From Tragulus kanchil (lineage: Eukaryota > Chordata > Mammalia > Artiodactyla > Tragulidae): a stretch of 64,000 nucleotides of DNA. Positions 55,423-64,000 of the stretch are shown piece after piece (within the stretch, counting starts at the first letter, position 1; each line of letters starts with the position of its first letter). A program made the translations under genes and the position numbers. Location: the NCBI GenBank assembly GCA_022376925.1, contig JAIOJX010000032.1:168789979-168853978 (forward strand), read 5' to 3'. A model generated the notes under the pieces. That model did no database searches and was not told the origin of the DNA. It saw only the letters and a program-made list of their open reading frames with translations.

Positions 55423-55974
55423 GGCCGCTGCCCCGAGCGGCTCCGCTCGACCGCCGCGCCGCTCTCGCCGTGACGTCACAGCCGTGCGCCAACCCCGGCG
55501 CGAGGCGGGGGCGGGACTAGTGCGCGGCGCGGCGTGGGATAGGCCTGGAAAGAGGATGGGGCGGGGCTAGTGCGCGGCGCGCGGCGGGAGAGGTCCTGAG
55601 CGAGGGCGGGGGCGGGACGCGTGCGCTGAGAGGCGAGCCTCAGGGGCGCGGGAAAGTCCGGGAGAGGTCAAGGGTCGGAGTGGGCGAGCCGGGGCCGGGG
55701 AAGTGGGAAGGCGCTGTGGCGCGGAAGCGCCGCGGGATAGGCTGGGGGGGACGTGGAGGCGGAACTTGTGACGCGAGGCTCGTGATAGGTCAGAGGGGAC
55801 ATGGGGCGGGACTACATGAGTCTGTGCGGAAAAGGTGAGCTTAGGAGCTGTTTATTTTGGTTCCCAGACAACTCTTGAAGCTGAGTGTATTTCTTCCTTT
55901 AAATCACAAACGTTTGAGGATGACTCACTTTTCTGTATTTCTTTAGTTTATCTTATCTATTTACTTTTAACGCC

Positions 55975-56125
55975 AGATGTATTTTGTATTGGGGTATAGC
56001 TGATTAACGATGTCGTGACAATTTCAGGTGAACAGGGAAGGGTTTCGGCCATATATTTTCATGTATCCATTCTCCCCCAAACCTCCGCTCTCCTCCAGGC
56101 TAGTAGATAATATTGAGCAGAGTTC
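55975..56125 (-). mobile_element. L1 3'-end fragment (copied at 57086-57236)
   Basis: The words TTGGGGTATAGCTGATTAAC, ATGTCGTGACAATTTCAGGT, CATGTATCCATTCTCC and ATATTGAGCAGAGTTCC match the reverse-strand 3' end of artiodactyl L1 elements as recalled. No ORF remains. Family assignment is from memory of the consensus. Confidence 0.6.
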
Positions 56126-56289
56126 CAGCTGTTCACTGTATTTCTAAATTTGGAGGAACGGCTCACCTTCACAGGTGGAGAGCGCCTTACAGAGGCACTG
56201 GGCAGCATGATCCCCGCTCGTTATGCGGGGCAGGTCTGACCTAATGTGGGGCTCGGACAGCCTTTACTTATGAATAAATACAATTCCAT

Positions 56290-56575
56290 TTTCAGGATCC
56301 AGCCCCACCTTGGCCTCTGCTGCTTGCCTGCCCACCCGAGACTCATCCTGCCTGCTGGTCCTGCGGCCATCCGGCATGCTTCCGTCGCCAGGCTTTCGGG
56401 GGGGTAAAGCAGAGGGCCTTAGTCTTACAGGCCACGCCCCACGTGACGCACCCTCCCGTGACGTCACCTCCTGTGAAGCACGGGGCAGCCCTAGACCTGG
56501 CCTCTGGTGCTCCTTCCCAGACGTGGGGCCGTCGTGTGGCGCTGCTGCTGCGAGCAGTCTGCAGTGGCCGTGACT
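56290..56575. promoter_or_regulatory. GC-rich block with E-box and CRE (copied at 57401-57686)
   Basis: An island of higher GC content between AT-rich repeats, about 0.9-1.2 kb upstream of SIVA1. It contains CACGTG in CCCCACGTGACGC (56441) and a perfect TGACGTCA at 56459-56466. The short open frames in it have no recognised domain. A regulatory role is inference. Confidence 0.35.
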
Positions 56576-56814
56576 AAACAGACGCTTGATTGGCTATATC
56601 CTAGAAACAGATGAGATTCCCAGGACTACTATTTTTAATCTTACAGATCTTGGGACTATTAAAGATTTCTTTGGGTTCAGTTTGAACCTGCCTTAGGCTC
56701 ATTTCAGACAGTAAATATTCAATAGATACAAAACATTGTGATTAAAAGACAATCTTGATAGCTCTTCTGTTCCAACCTGAGTTTAAGGAATATTTGTTGT
56801 GGGCCTGGTCAGTG

Positions 56815-57000
56815 TTGGATTTGTTTCCTAGAAGTGCTGGTAGCAAAGTCCTCAAGACTGGGTGCTTAAACAATTCACGTTTATTCTCGTAGAGCTCTGG
56901 AAGCTGGAAGCCAAAGGCCAAGGTGTGCAGAGCCGGTTTCTCCCAAGGCCTCTGTCTGTCTTCTCTTAGAAGGACCTCAGTCCTGGATTAAGGCCACCCA
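56815..57000. mobile_element. Old interspersed repeat remnant (copied at 57926-58116)
   Basis: The order of words CTGGGTGCTTAAACAATTCA, GTTTATTCTCGTAGAGCTCT, GGAAGCTGGAAGCC, AAGGTGTGCAGAGCCGGTTT resembles a common old mammalian interspersed repeat, recognisable by GACTGGGTGGCTTAAAC and TGGAGGCTGGAAGTCC. The family name is not asserted. Confidence 0.5.
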
Positions 57001-58119
57001 TATCTTCCTTTAAATCACAAACGTTTGAGGATGACTCACTTTTCTGTATTTCTTTAGTTTATCTTATCTATTTACTTTTAACGCCAGATGTATTTTGTAT
57101 TGGGGTATAGCTGATTAACGATGTCGTGACAATTTCAGGTGAACAGGGAAGGGTTTCGGCCATATATTTTCATGTATCCATTCTCCCCCAAACCTCCGCT
57201 CTCCTCCAGGCTAGTAGATAATATTGAGCAGAGTTCCAGCTGTTCACTGTATTTCTAAATTTGGAGGAACGGCTCACCTTCACAGGTGGAGAGCGCCTTA
57301 CAGAGGCACTGGGCAGCATGATCCCCGCTCGTTATGCGGGGCAGGTCTGACCTAATGTGGGGCTCGGACAGCCTTTACTTATGAATAAATACAATTCCAT
57401 TTTCAGGATCCAGCCCCACCTTGGCCTCTGCTGCTTGCCTGCCCACCCGAGACTCATCCTGCCTGCTGGTCCTGCGGCCATCCGGCATGCTTCCGTCGCC
57501 AGGCTTTCGGGGGGGTAAAGCAGAGGGCCTTAGTCTTACAGGCCACGCCCCACGTGACGCACCCTCCCGTGACGTCACCTCCTGTGAAGCACGGGGCAGC
57601 CCTAGACCTGGCCTCTGGTGCTCCTTCCCAGACGTGGGGCCGTCGTGTGGCGCTGCTGCTGCGAGCAGTCTGCAGTGGCCGTGACTAAACAGACGCTTGA
57701 TTGGCTATATCCTAGAAACAGATGAGATTCCCAGGACTACTATTTTTAATCTTACAGATCTTGGGACTATTAAAGATTTCTTTGGGTTCAGTTTGAACCT
57801 GCCTTAGGCTCATTTCAGACAGTAAATATTCAATAGATACAAAACATTGTGATTAAAAGACAATCTTGATAGCTCTTCTGTTCCAACCTGAGTTTAAGGA
57901 ATATTTGTTGTGGGCCTGGTCAGTGTTGGATTTGTTTCCTAGAAGTGCTGGTAGCAAAGTCCTCAAGACTGGGTGCTTAAACAATTCACGTTTATTCTCG
58001 TAGAGCTCTGGAAGCTGGAAGCCAAAGGCCAAGGTGTGCAGAGCCGGTTTCTCCCAAGGCCTCTGTCTGTCTTCTCTTAGAAGGACCTCAGTCAGGCTGG
58101 ATTAAGGCCACCCATATGA

Positions 58120-58700
58120 CCTCTTTAAAACTTGGTTACATCCTGGTTCCTCAAGAAGTTGAAAACAGGATGAGCCTGTGGTCCGGCAATACCACTTTGG
58201 TGTGTGCAGAGGCACTGAAACCGTGTATGGGGATATACACACCATGAAATATTCAGCCATACAAAAGAAGGCCGTGTTGCCAATTGCAATAACATGAATG
58301 AGCCTGGAGGACATTTTGCTGATTAGGTTCGAGAAAGGCAAGTACGGTAGTGTGTAGCCACACTTGCCTGTGGAGCCCGAGTCATCAAACTCATAGAAGC
58401 AAAGTGGAAGGGTGATTGCCAGGGGCTGCCGTTGGGGTCAGAGGGTACAAACTTCAGGTATAAGATGGAGAAGTTCCAGGGATTCAATATGCAGCACGGT
58501 GACTGGAGTTAATCAGTATTATGCACTTGAAAGTTGCTAAAAGTAGATCTTAAATGTTCTCACCATAACAGCATCAGCAAAATGGTAATTATAGGAGGTG
58601 AAGGATTATTTACCTGTATTATCTAACCTAATCATGGTTTGCAGTATGTATGTGTATGACATCATCACACTGTGCACCTTAATGTTGTAAAAATTAAGAA
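58120..58700 (+). mobile_element. Old L1 3'-UTR fragment
   Basis: Contains phrases typical of ancient L1M 3' ends: ATATTCAGCCATACAAAAGA, AACATGAATGAGCCTGGAGG, GATTGCCAGGGGCTG, CACTTGAAAGTTGCTAAAAG and GATCTTAAATGTTCTCACCA. No intact coding sequence. The minus-strand open frames here are shadows. Confidence 0.7.
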
Positions 58701-58725
58701 ACAGAACCCTCATTTAAGATGGAGA

Positions 58726-58905
58726 CAGGGCTTCCCCAGTGGTCCAGTGGGTAAGACACTGTGCTCTCAATGCCTAGGGCCTGGGTTTGATCCCTGGCTG
58801 GGGAACTAGAGCCCACATGCCGCTGAGAGTTCAAGCATGCAACTAAAGAGCCTGTGTGCTGCAACAAAAAGGCCAACACAACCAAATGAATAAATACTTA
58901 AATAC
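58726..58905 (+). mobile_element. tRNA-Glu-type SINE (CHR/Bov-tA-like)
   Basis: Head GGGCTTCCCCAGTGGTCCAG, B-box-like GGTTTGATCCCTGG, then GGGGAACTAGAGCCCACATG and an A/T-rich tail with AATAAATACTTAAATAC. A diagnostic cetartiodactyl SINE layout. Confidence 0.85.
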
Positions 58906-58917
58906 AATGGAGTCAGA

Positions 58918-59053
58918 GGGAATTCCCTGGCGGTTCTATGGTGAGGACTCTGCTTTCACTGCCAAGGGTTAGGGTTCAGCCCCTGGTCAGGGAACTCAGA
59001 TCCCACGAGCAGCATGGCCAAAAATTAAAAATAAAATTAAAAAAAAAAAAATT
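58918..59053 (+). mobile_element. tRNA-Glu-type SINE with long A-rich tail
   Basis: Head GAATTCCCTGGCGGTTCTAT, B-box-like GGTTCAGCCCCTGG, GGGAACTCAGATCCCACGAG, GGCCAAAAATTAAAAATAAA and a 13-A run. Close to the artiodactyl SINE consensus. Confidence 0.85.
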
Positions 59054-59059
59054 GCAGTC

Positions 59060-59400
59060 AGGAGGCCAGAAGAGGGAGCAAGCACACCTTGCCACATTAC
59101 AGTAATTGCAGACCCAATGAGAAGAGAGCATCTTGCATCACTTTACCAATAGGAGGAGGAAAGAAGAATTTCTCCTTCCTGGCAAGAGTCCAGCTAATGA
59201 GAGACCTTCACCGCTCAGCCAACGAGAGAGCACTTACATGGCCAACGCAGTTTCCACCTCTGGCCTCTGCTGAGCCTAGCCCTCCTGAGTCTCCCTTCTC
59301 CTCTATAAGAGTTTCTTCTTTGTCCTCCAGACTTGCCTGTGGCTCAGGCAGATAATACGTCCCAAATTGCAAGCCTTTGGTGTTCCCAAACAGATCCATT
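59060..59400 (+). mobile_element. Possible solo LTR or retroelement promoter remnant
   Basis: Two CCAAT-like elements (ACCAATAGG at about 59143 and AGCCAACGAG at about 59217) are followed by TATAAGA at 59304-59310 and then a sequence rich in CTTTGTCCTCCAGACTTGCC. This is the order expected in a U3-R region of an endogenous retrovirus LTR. No coding remnant or target duplication was found, and the family is not identified. Confidence 0.3.
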
Positions 59401-59404
59401 TTGC

Positions 59405-59457
59405 TGGTCTGTTTTTTGTTTGTTTGGTTTTTTTTTTGTTGTTTTTTTGCTGGTCTG
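59405..59457. repeat. T-rich (TTTG)n simple repeat
   Basis: Low-complexity run of T with interspersed G. It may be the remnant of an antisense A-rich tail. Confidence 0.75.
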
Positions 59458-59554
59458 TTTTATGGTTTTAGGTCAACAGGGTACAATTAAGGTGTGCGCT
59501 ATATGTAAATTATTTGTTCTGTATCAATTATATCTCAATACATGTTGGATCATA

Positions 59555-60645
59555 GAAAAAGCAAGAGAATTACAGAAAAAACATCTGCTTCACTGACTTC
59601 ATTAAAGCCTTGGATGGTATGCATCACAAGAAACTGCAAAATTCTGAAAGAGATGGGAATACCAGATCAGCTTACCTGCCTTCTGAGAAACCTGTATGCA
59701 GGTGAAGAAGCAACAGTTAGAACCAGATGTGGAACAATGGACTGGTTCCAAATTGGGAAAAGGAGTACGTCAAGGCTGTCTATTGTCGCCTGGCTTATTT
59801 AACTTATATGCAGAGAACATCATGCAGAATGCCAGGCTGTAAGAAGCACGAGCTGAAGTCAAGATAGCCAGAAGTACCAAAAACCTCAGATATGCAGATG
59901 ATACCACCCTAATGACAGAAAGAGGAGCTAAAGAGCCTTTTGATGAAGGTTGAAGAGGCAGGTAAAAAAGCTGGCTTAAAACTCAACATTCAAAAAGCTA
60001 AGATAGTGGCATCTGGTCTCATCACTTCATGGCAAATAGATGGGGAAAAAAGGAAACAGTGACAGATTTTATTTTCTTGGGCTCCAAAATAACGTCAGAC
60101 AGTGACTGTAGCCATGAAATTAAAAGAGGCTTGCTCCTTGGAAGAAAAGCTATGGCGAATCCAGACAGTGTATTAAAAAGCAGAGACATCACTTTGCTGA
60201 CCAAGGTCCATCTAGTCAAAGCCATCGTTTTCCCAGCAGTCATGTGTGGGTGAGAGTCGGGCCATAAAGAAGACTGAGCACCGAAGAACTGATGCTTTCC
60301 AACTGTGCTGCAGAAGGCTCCTGAGCGTCCCTGGGGCAGCAAGGAGGCCAAAGCCGTCCATCCTAGATGAAATCAGCCCTGAACATTCATTGGAAGGGCT
60401 GAAGCCGAAGCTCCAATACTGTGGCCGCCTGGTGCGAGGGGCCTACTGGCTGGAAAAGACCCTGACGCCGGGGAAAATAGAAGGCAGAAGGGAGAGGGGA
60501 TGGCGGAGGACAAGATGGTTGGACCGTGTCGCCGACCCAATGGACGTGAGTCTGAGCAGACTCCAGGAGGTGGAGGGCAGGGCAGCCGGGCGCGCTGCAT
60601 CCGTGGGGTCGCAAAGAGTCAGACACCACTGAGCGGCTGAGCCGG
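59555..60645 (+). mobile_element. BovB LINE fragment (RTE clade), 5'-truncated and frameshifted
   Basis: Three broken frames read the C-terminal half of the BovB reverse transcriptase: ILKEMGIPDQLTCLLRNLYA and ATVRTRCGTMDWFQIGK (59642-59760), DFIFLGSKITSDSDCSHEIK (about 60066-60125), and PSILDEISPEHSLEGL to KIEGRR (60355-60490). Frameshifts and stop codons make it inactive. It ends with GGGTCGCAAAGAGTCAGACA, the characteristic BovB 3' region. BovB is abundant in ruminants, which supports the host assignment. It lies between SIVA1 and the ADSS1 3' end. Confidence 0.92.
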
Positions 60646-61144
60646 AGCGAAGCCTGGGGGCTCTGAGTCTCTCCCTACGTATCAGTCCTTCCCTCTTGGA
60701 AATGATGCCAAAGGCCAGTTTTTCTAAAGTGACCCCAAATTCTGAAGAGCTGTTTAAGGAGGTTACTTGGCTTCTGGAGGAGCACGGACCATAGTCGGCT
60801 CTTTGCGGCTTCTGCCAGCTGAGAAGTGTCTTCTTAGCCCAGGGCGTGTGCGGGGTGGGCAGGGGCATCTCCCTGGAAGGCGGGGCAGCTGGTGCGGGAA
60901 GGACCCTGGGCTCTCGGGTGAGTTGGTTGAAGTGGTCAGTTTTGGAAAGTGTGTTTAATGCCAGTGGTCTCTCTTCCCTGGGCCACTTCCATTTTGCTGT
61001 CTGAGCAAACAGACGGCCTGGCTTCATGAGACCCAACACGTGAGTGGCCCAGGCGCTGATGCTGCTGGGTGGTGCCTTTCAGCAGTTAAAAGCCAAAACA
61101 ACAATGAGAAAGTCAGAACAAAACACACACTGATCACTACCATT
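60646..61144. other. Intergenic between BovB and the ADSS1 3' end
   Basis: Mixed-composition single-copy sequence. No exon or named repeat was recognised. Confidence 0.5.
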
Positions 61145-61483
61145 CAGCGGCTGTTGGATCTGTTTATTACCAAAGGGCTCCAACTGGATGTACAACCATG
61201 TGCAAATCCACGTGCCATAAAAAGTCTCTGTTTTGAACTCTTCGATTCATTTGAAATAGCAGGATTTTTAAAATGTATGCAACACTGTCTTTCGGATGTT
61301 TCAAGTTGTTGTAGAAATCAGTGGGTTGAGCTGAAGGCTTAAAGAGAAATACAAAAGTACAGAAAATCGTGTTCAAACCTCTTTGTTTATGGCGTTGGTT
61401 CTGCCGGCCAAGGAAAGAGCATGACGTGGCTGTTGGCGTGGACGGGCCCCGCCGTGGCCGGCGGGGATCAGCTCCGTCTTTGT
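61145..61483 (-). other. ADSS1: ADSS1 3'UTR
   Basis: Follows the TAG at 61484-61486 on the minus strand; a minus-strand AATAAA (TTTATT on plus) is at 61163-61168. Moderately AT-rich, unlike the coding exons. Confidence 0.7.
61163..61168 (-). terminator. ADSS1 poly(A) signal
   Basis: AATAAA on the transcript strand, about 315 nt past the stop codon. Confidence 0.65.
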
Positions 61484-61536
61484 CTAAAACAGCTGGATCA
61501 TTGAATCTCTGGACTTGCCGACACCAACCCATTTCA
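61484..61536 (-). CDS. ADSS1: ADSS1 last exon
   Basis: 53 nt after the acceptor CCCTTTCAG; encodes [17 protein letters not shown] and TAG. The lysine/arginine-rich GVGKSR end contributes to the conserved C-terminus of the synthetase. Confidence 0.94.
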
Positions 61537-62835
61537 CTGAAAGGGAAAGGAGAGGTTCAGCCTGGGGCGCGGCAGGGAGAGGGGGCGGCCAGGATGCGGC
61601 GCACCCACCTGCCACTCCGACGTGGTTCTCCACAAACCGGATATAGTTCTGGGCCTGCGGGGGGAGGTCCTCCCACTTCCTGGCACCGGTGGTGTCCGCC
61701 TTCCACCCGGGCAGCGTCTCGTACTCCACCTCCACCTTCTGCAGAATCTCCTGGTTGGCTGGGGACACAGGGGCGGGGTGACCCACATGCTGCTGACGTG
61801 TGCTCAGCCACGGGCTGCGACCCCCAGCCCGGGGTCCGTGGGCTCCAGGGCTCACAGGCAGAGGAGGCAAGCCTCCTGGCTTGGTTTTCTCAGTCTGCGG
61901 GGGCGGGGTTCTCAGACACTGGCTTGTGTCTGTCCAGCCTGGGGACGTGCCAGCCTGGATGCAGGTTCCCTGCACGACTTGGTGGAGTGTCCACAGCGAC
62001 TCAGCCCAGGAGCTCTGAGGCGCCTGCTTGGCTCTGGAAGGGTCTGTGTCCCCCTCCTCAGGGCAGGGGTCCCACTTGTCCTAGACTCCCGGCCTCACAG
62101 CAGATGCCAGCCACCCCTGTCGTCAGGAAATGCTGGAAGGCGCGTCCACTGCACGGGTGTGCTCCGAGCCCCAGGGCTTCCCGGGGCCACGCGCGCCCGC
62201 GGTGCCCTCTTGGAGCTCAGGGTCGGGAGGTCTGGGGGACACTGGCTGAGGGGGCGCGTCGGGCTTCCACAGCCGCCAGCGCTGGCGGGGGACACATGCT
62301 GGGGGCCGTGGGGGCAGCTCGCCCACGGCTGCAGGTGGGTCGGGGTCCCCACGACCCCAGTCCAGAGGCACAGGCAACTGCGGAGCCAGGAAAGCAGCGC
62401 CGACTCCCCACTCTAAAAGCAGCAACCTTCGCTTGGTCACAGTGATTCCAACCAAACACGTGTCTCCTTAGGCCAGAGTCATGTCCAGAGCCACGTCCAC
62501 TGTTGCAGGTGAGTCCCCAGCCCCAGGGAGGTGGGCCTTGACCCCCGGTGCCAGAAGGTGCCCCAGGGGCCTGGGGTCAGGCGGACCCCTCCGAATCCCA
62601 CTGAGCGCTCCCCTGACCACGGACGCCCAGGCCTCCTGTCGGGGGAGCTTGCCGTGGACGGACGCGTTCAGCGTGCACACTCTGTCCCCTTGGCCCGAGG
62701 CCACCGGCTGGGAACAGGGAGGCGGCCGCCCACGCACCTGGGAAGTAGGGGATCCGCTTCCCGCTGAGCTTGTAGGCGATGCCGACCTTGATCTCGTCCA
62801 GGGCGTCCAGGATGTCCAGCTTCGTCAAGGCCAGC
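61484..62835 (-). CDS. ADSS1: ADSS1 (ADSSL1), adenylosuccinate synthase, last three exons
   Basis: Muscle isozyme that joins IMP and aspartate with GTP hydrolysis to make adenylosuccinate, part of the purine nucleotide cycle. Three minus-strand exons: 62738-62835 ([18 protein letters not shown] to YFP), 61609-61758 ([20 protein letters not shown] to ENHVGVA), 61484-61536 ([17 protein letters not shown], stop). They join in phase (98, 150 and 53 nt) with GT-AG borders and encode the C-terminal about 99 residues of a protein of about 457. The rest is missing because upstream exons lie beyond 62.84 kb, probably past the window end. The protein alone could fit paralogue ADSS2; the SIVA1-AKT1 neighbourhood decides for ADSS1. 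Confidence 0.93.
61609..61758 (-). CDS. ADSS1: ADSS1 penultimate exon
   Basis: 150 nt between acceptor GTCCCCAG and donor GTGGGTGCG; contains [20 protein letters not shown] and [13 protein letters not shown]. Confidence 0.95.
62738..62835 (-). CDS. ADSS1: ADSS1 antepenultimate exon
   Basis: 98 nt between acceptor TCTGGACAG and donor GTGCGTGG; encodes [20 protein letters not shown] then [12 protein letters not shown], the segment with the conserved TKLDILD motif. Confidence 0.95.
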
Positions 62836-64000
62836 CTGTCCAGACCACAGCGAGAAGCCGGGGGGTCAGCCACCGTCTCTTCTGTCCAGCTCCACCCCTG
62901 GCGTCCCCTCTGTTCTCAGGAAGGAGAAGGAGGAGGGAAGAGCCACCCACGGTCAAGCCTGGCCCCGGGCACCCTGTGCGGACCCCAGTCCAGTGGCCTT
63001 GTCCCTTTTGCCCTCCTCGCAGCCACATTGAGGACCTCGGCGCGTGGGCCTCGTGCCCGTCCACTCTTCTGCCCCAGGAGACCTCGAGTCTAGGCTGAGA
63101 CCACCGATGCCCGCGATGGCGTCCGCCCCTGCTGGCCGCCCCACACTGTCCACCCGGGGCGGGGAGCCCGGGCCCCGTGACACTGCCCGCCTTCCTGCCC
63201 CCGTCGGCGCGTGGCCAGGCCTGAGGCTGGGGCCCTCCGGCCCCTCGGCTCCCGTGGGCGCCACGGCCTGTGCTGGGCTCGGCCTCACCTCGGCCGCGTC
63301 TGCCCGCCCTGCGCGGAGGGGCGGCGGGGCGGGGACCCCAGGCGCCGTGCGCTCAGCCACCGGGTCCCGCGCCCTCCGCTCCCCGCCGCACAGGGCACGG
63401 CTGCGACTGGTGCACGTGCTGCCTCCGGTGACGCGCGCGCACTGCGCGTCCCGGCTCGGGCTGCTGGGGACACGGTGGAAGGCCCCTGGCCCCCAGGAGA
63501 GGGCCAAGTCGTCAGAAACGTGGCCACGACCGAGGGCGGCCGGCTGCCTGGTCCATCTTGGAGGCACGTGGGGCCCCTGCCGCCCCTGGACACCGCGTCC
63601 GTGACTCCCACACGCGCGCGGGGGCCCTGCTCCCGCACCCTCGGGGCCCCCTCGGGGCCGGCCTCCCGTCCACAGCCACGCAGGCTGGGGCTCCCGAGCA
63701 GGGCGGACGCGTGGAGCCCCGAGAGGCTGCGGCGCGGCCGGTCACTCTGCAGGACCAGCCAGGCTGTGCCCCACTGGGGCCACCTTGTGGGGCCTCGGGA
63801 GCCTCGCAGGCGGCCGTGCCCACTGGGGTGTGTTCTGGCCCCTTTGTGTGCGCCCAGCGTCACCGGGTGGCTTAGTGGAAACGAAGAGACGGTATTGGCC
63901 GCCGGCGCGGCTGTGGGGCGAGGCCCAGCCCCGGGGTCTGGAGTCCGAGCACTGCTCTGCGGGGCCCCTGCTCTGTGGGGGCCGCGCTCCCTCCCTGTCC
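62836..64000 (-). other. ADSS1 intron sequence to the window end
   Basis: GC-rich single-copy sequence. The next upstream ADSS1 exon (which should encode the RYAHMVNGFTA-type segment) was looked for on the minus strand and not found, so it probably lies beyond the window. Confidence 0.55.

Larger units (their letters stand above)
53550..55829. repeat. Abutting tandem duplication 14, SIVA1 promoter and exon 1 (units 53550-54693 and 54694-55829)
   Basis: Units start GCTGCAGTGTGGCCCGAGTA and end ACTACATGAGTCTGTGCG. Contains exon 1, its donor and the CpG island in both copies, at offset 1144. Only about ten bases at the end of unit A differ. Confidence 0.93.
55892..58116. repeat. Abutting tandem duplication 15 (units 55892-57002 and 57003-58116)
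   Basis: Units start TCTTCCTTTAAATCACAAAC and end AAGGCCACCCATAT. Copy A lacks three bases near its end (CAGTCCTGG versus CAGTCAGGCTGG). The duplicated DNA holds an L1 fragment, a GC-rich block with a CRE, and an old repeat-like stretch. Confidence 0.92.

Noticed and set aside
59542..60632. A cellular reverse-transcriptase-like gene
   Set aside because: The fragments match BovB LINE reverse transcriptase, are frameshifted and truncated, and end in the BovB 3' region.

Overview
This is nuclear genomic DNA from an even-toed ungulate, almost certainly a ruminant. It is very GC-rich and CpG-rich. A BovB (RTE-type) LINE fragment at about 59.56-60.65 kb and several tRNA-Glu-type (CHR/Bov-tA-like) SINEs support a ruminant. 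Four genes are recognised from spliced protein matches: ZBTB42 (minus), AKT1 (plus), SIVA1 (minus) and the 3' end of ADSS1 (minus). This is the human 14q32.33 gene order, read in reverse (ADSS1-SIVA1-AKT1-ZBTB42). The exact species cannot be read from the sequence.

Layout. 1-8.95 kb holds no recognisable gene. About 8.96-13.1 kb is ZBTB42: a candidate 3'UTR, a single coding exon at 11107-12381, and a CpG-island promoter. 13.1-18 kb is intergenic. About 18.0-43.65 kb is AKT1: a CpG island with a GC-box minisatellite, a non-coding first exon ending at 18684, thirteen coding exons at 21260-42854, and a 3'UTR with a poly(A) signal at 43626. 43.65-47.05 kb separates the convergent 3' ends of AKT1 and SIVA1. 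47.05-55.5 kb is SIVA1 (four exons, some present twice). 55.8-61.1 kb is AT-rich and full of L1, SINE, LTR-like and BovB remnants. 61.15-62.84 kb carries the last three exons of ADSS1. No further gene is visible to 64 kb.

The most striking property is structural. Fifteen directly abutting, near-identical tandem duplications, with units of about 0.82-1.15 kb, are spread over the window (junctions near 1957, 4069, 6938, 16850, 24316, 26461, 29389, 31914, 36480, 39356, 48358, 50452, 52772, 54694 and 57003). Together they add about 15.7 kb, roughly a quarter of the window. Zero spacer, a narrow size ceiling, indels that often sit near unit ends, and the way neighbouring duplications chain into triple copies all point to unmerged contig-end overlaps in the assembly rather than biology. 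They duplicate AKT1 exons 5(part)-7 and SIVA1 exons 1, 3 and 4(part). With one copy of each unit, the exons join to exactly 480 codons for AKT1 and 174 for SIVA1. One AKT1 duplicate precisely lacks the 70-nt intron 6, which a simple overlap does not explain.

Functionally, AKT1 is the PI3K-pathway survival kinase, SIVA1 is a small pro-apoptotic zinc-binding protein, ADSS1 is the muscle adenylosuccinate synthase of the purine nucleotide cycle, and ZBTB42 is a BTB-zinc-finger transcriptional repressor. They are neighbours by conserved synteny and do not form an operon.
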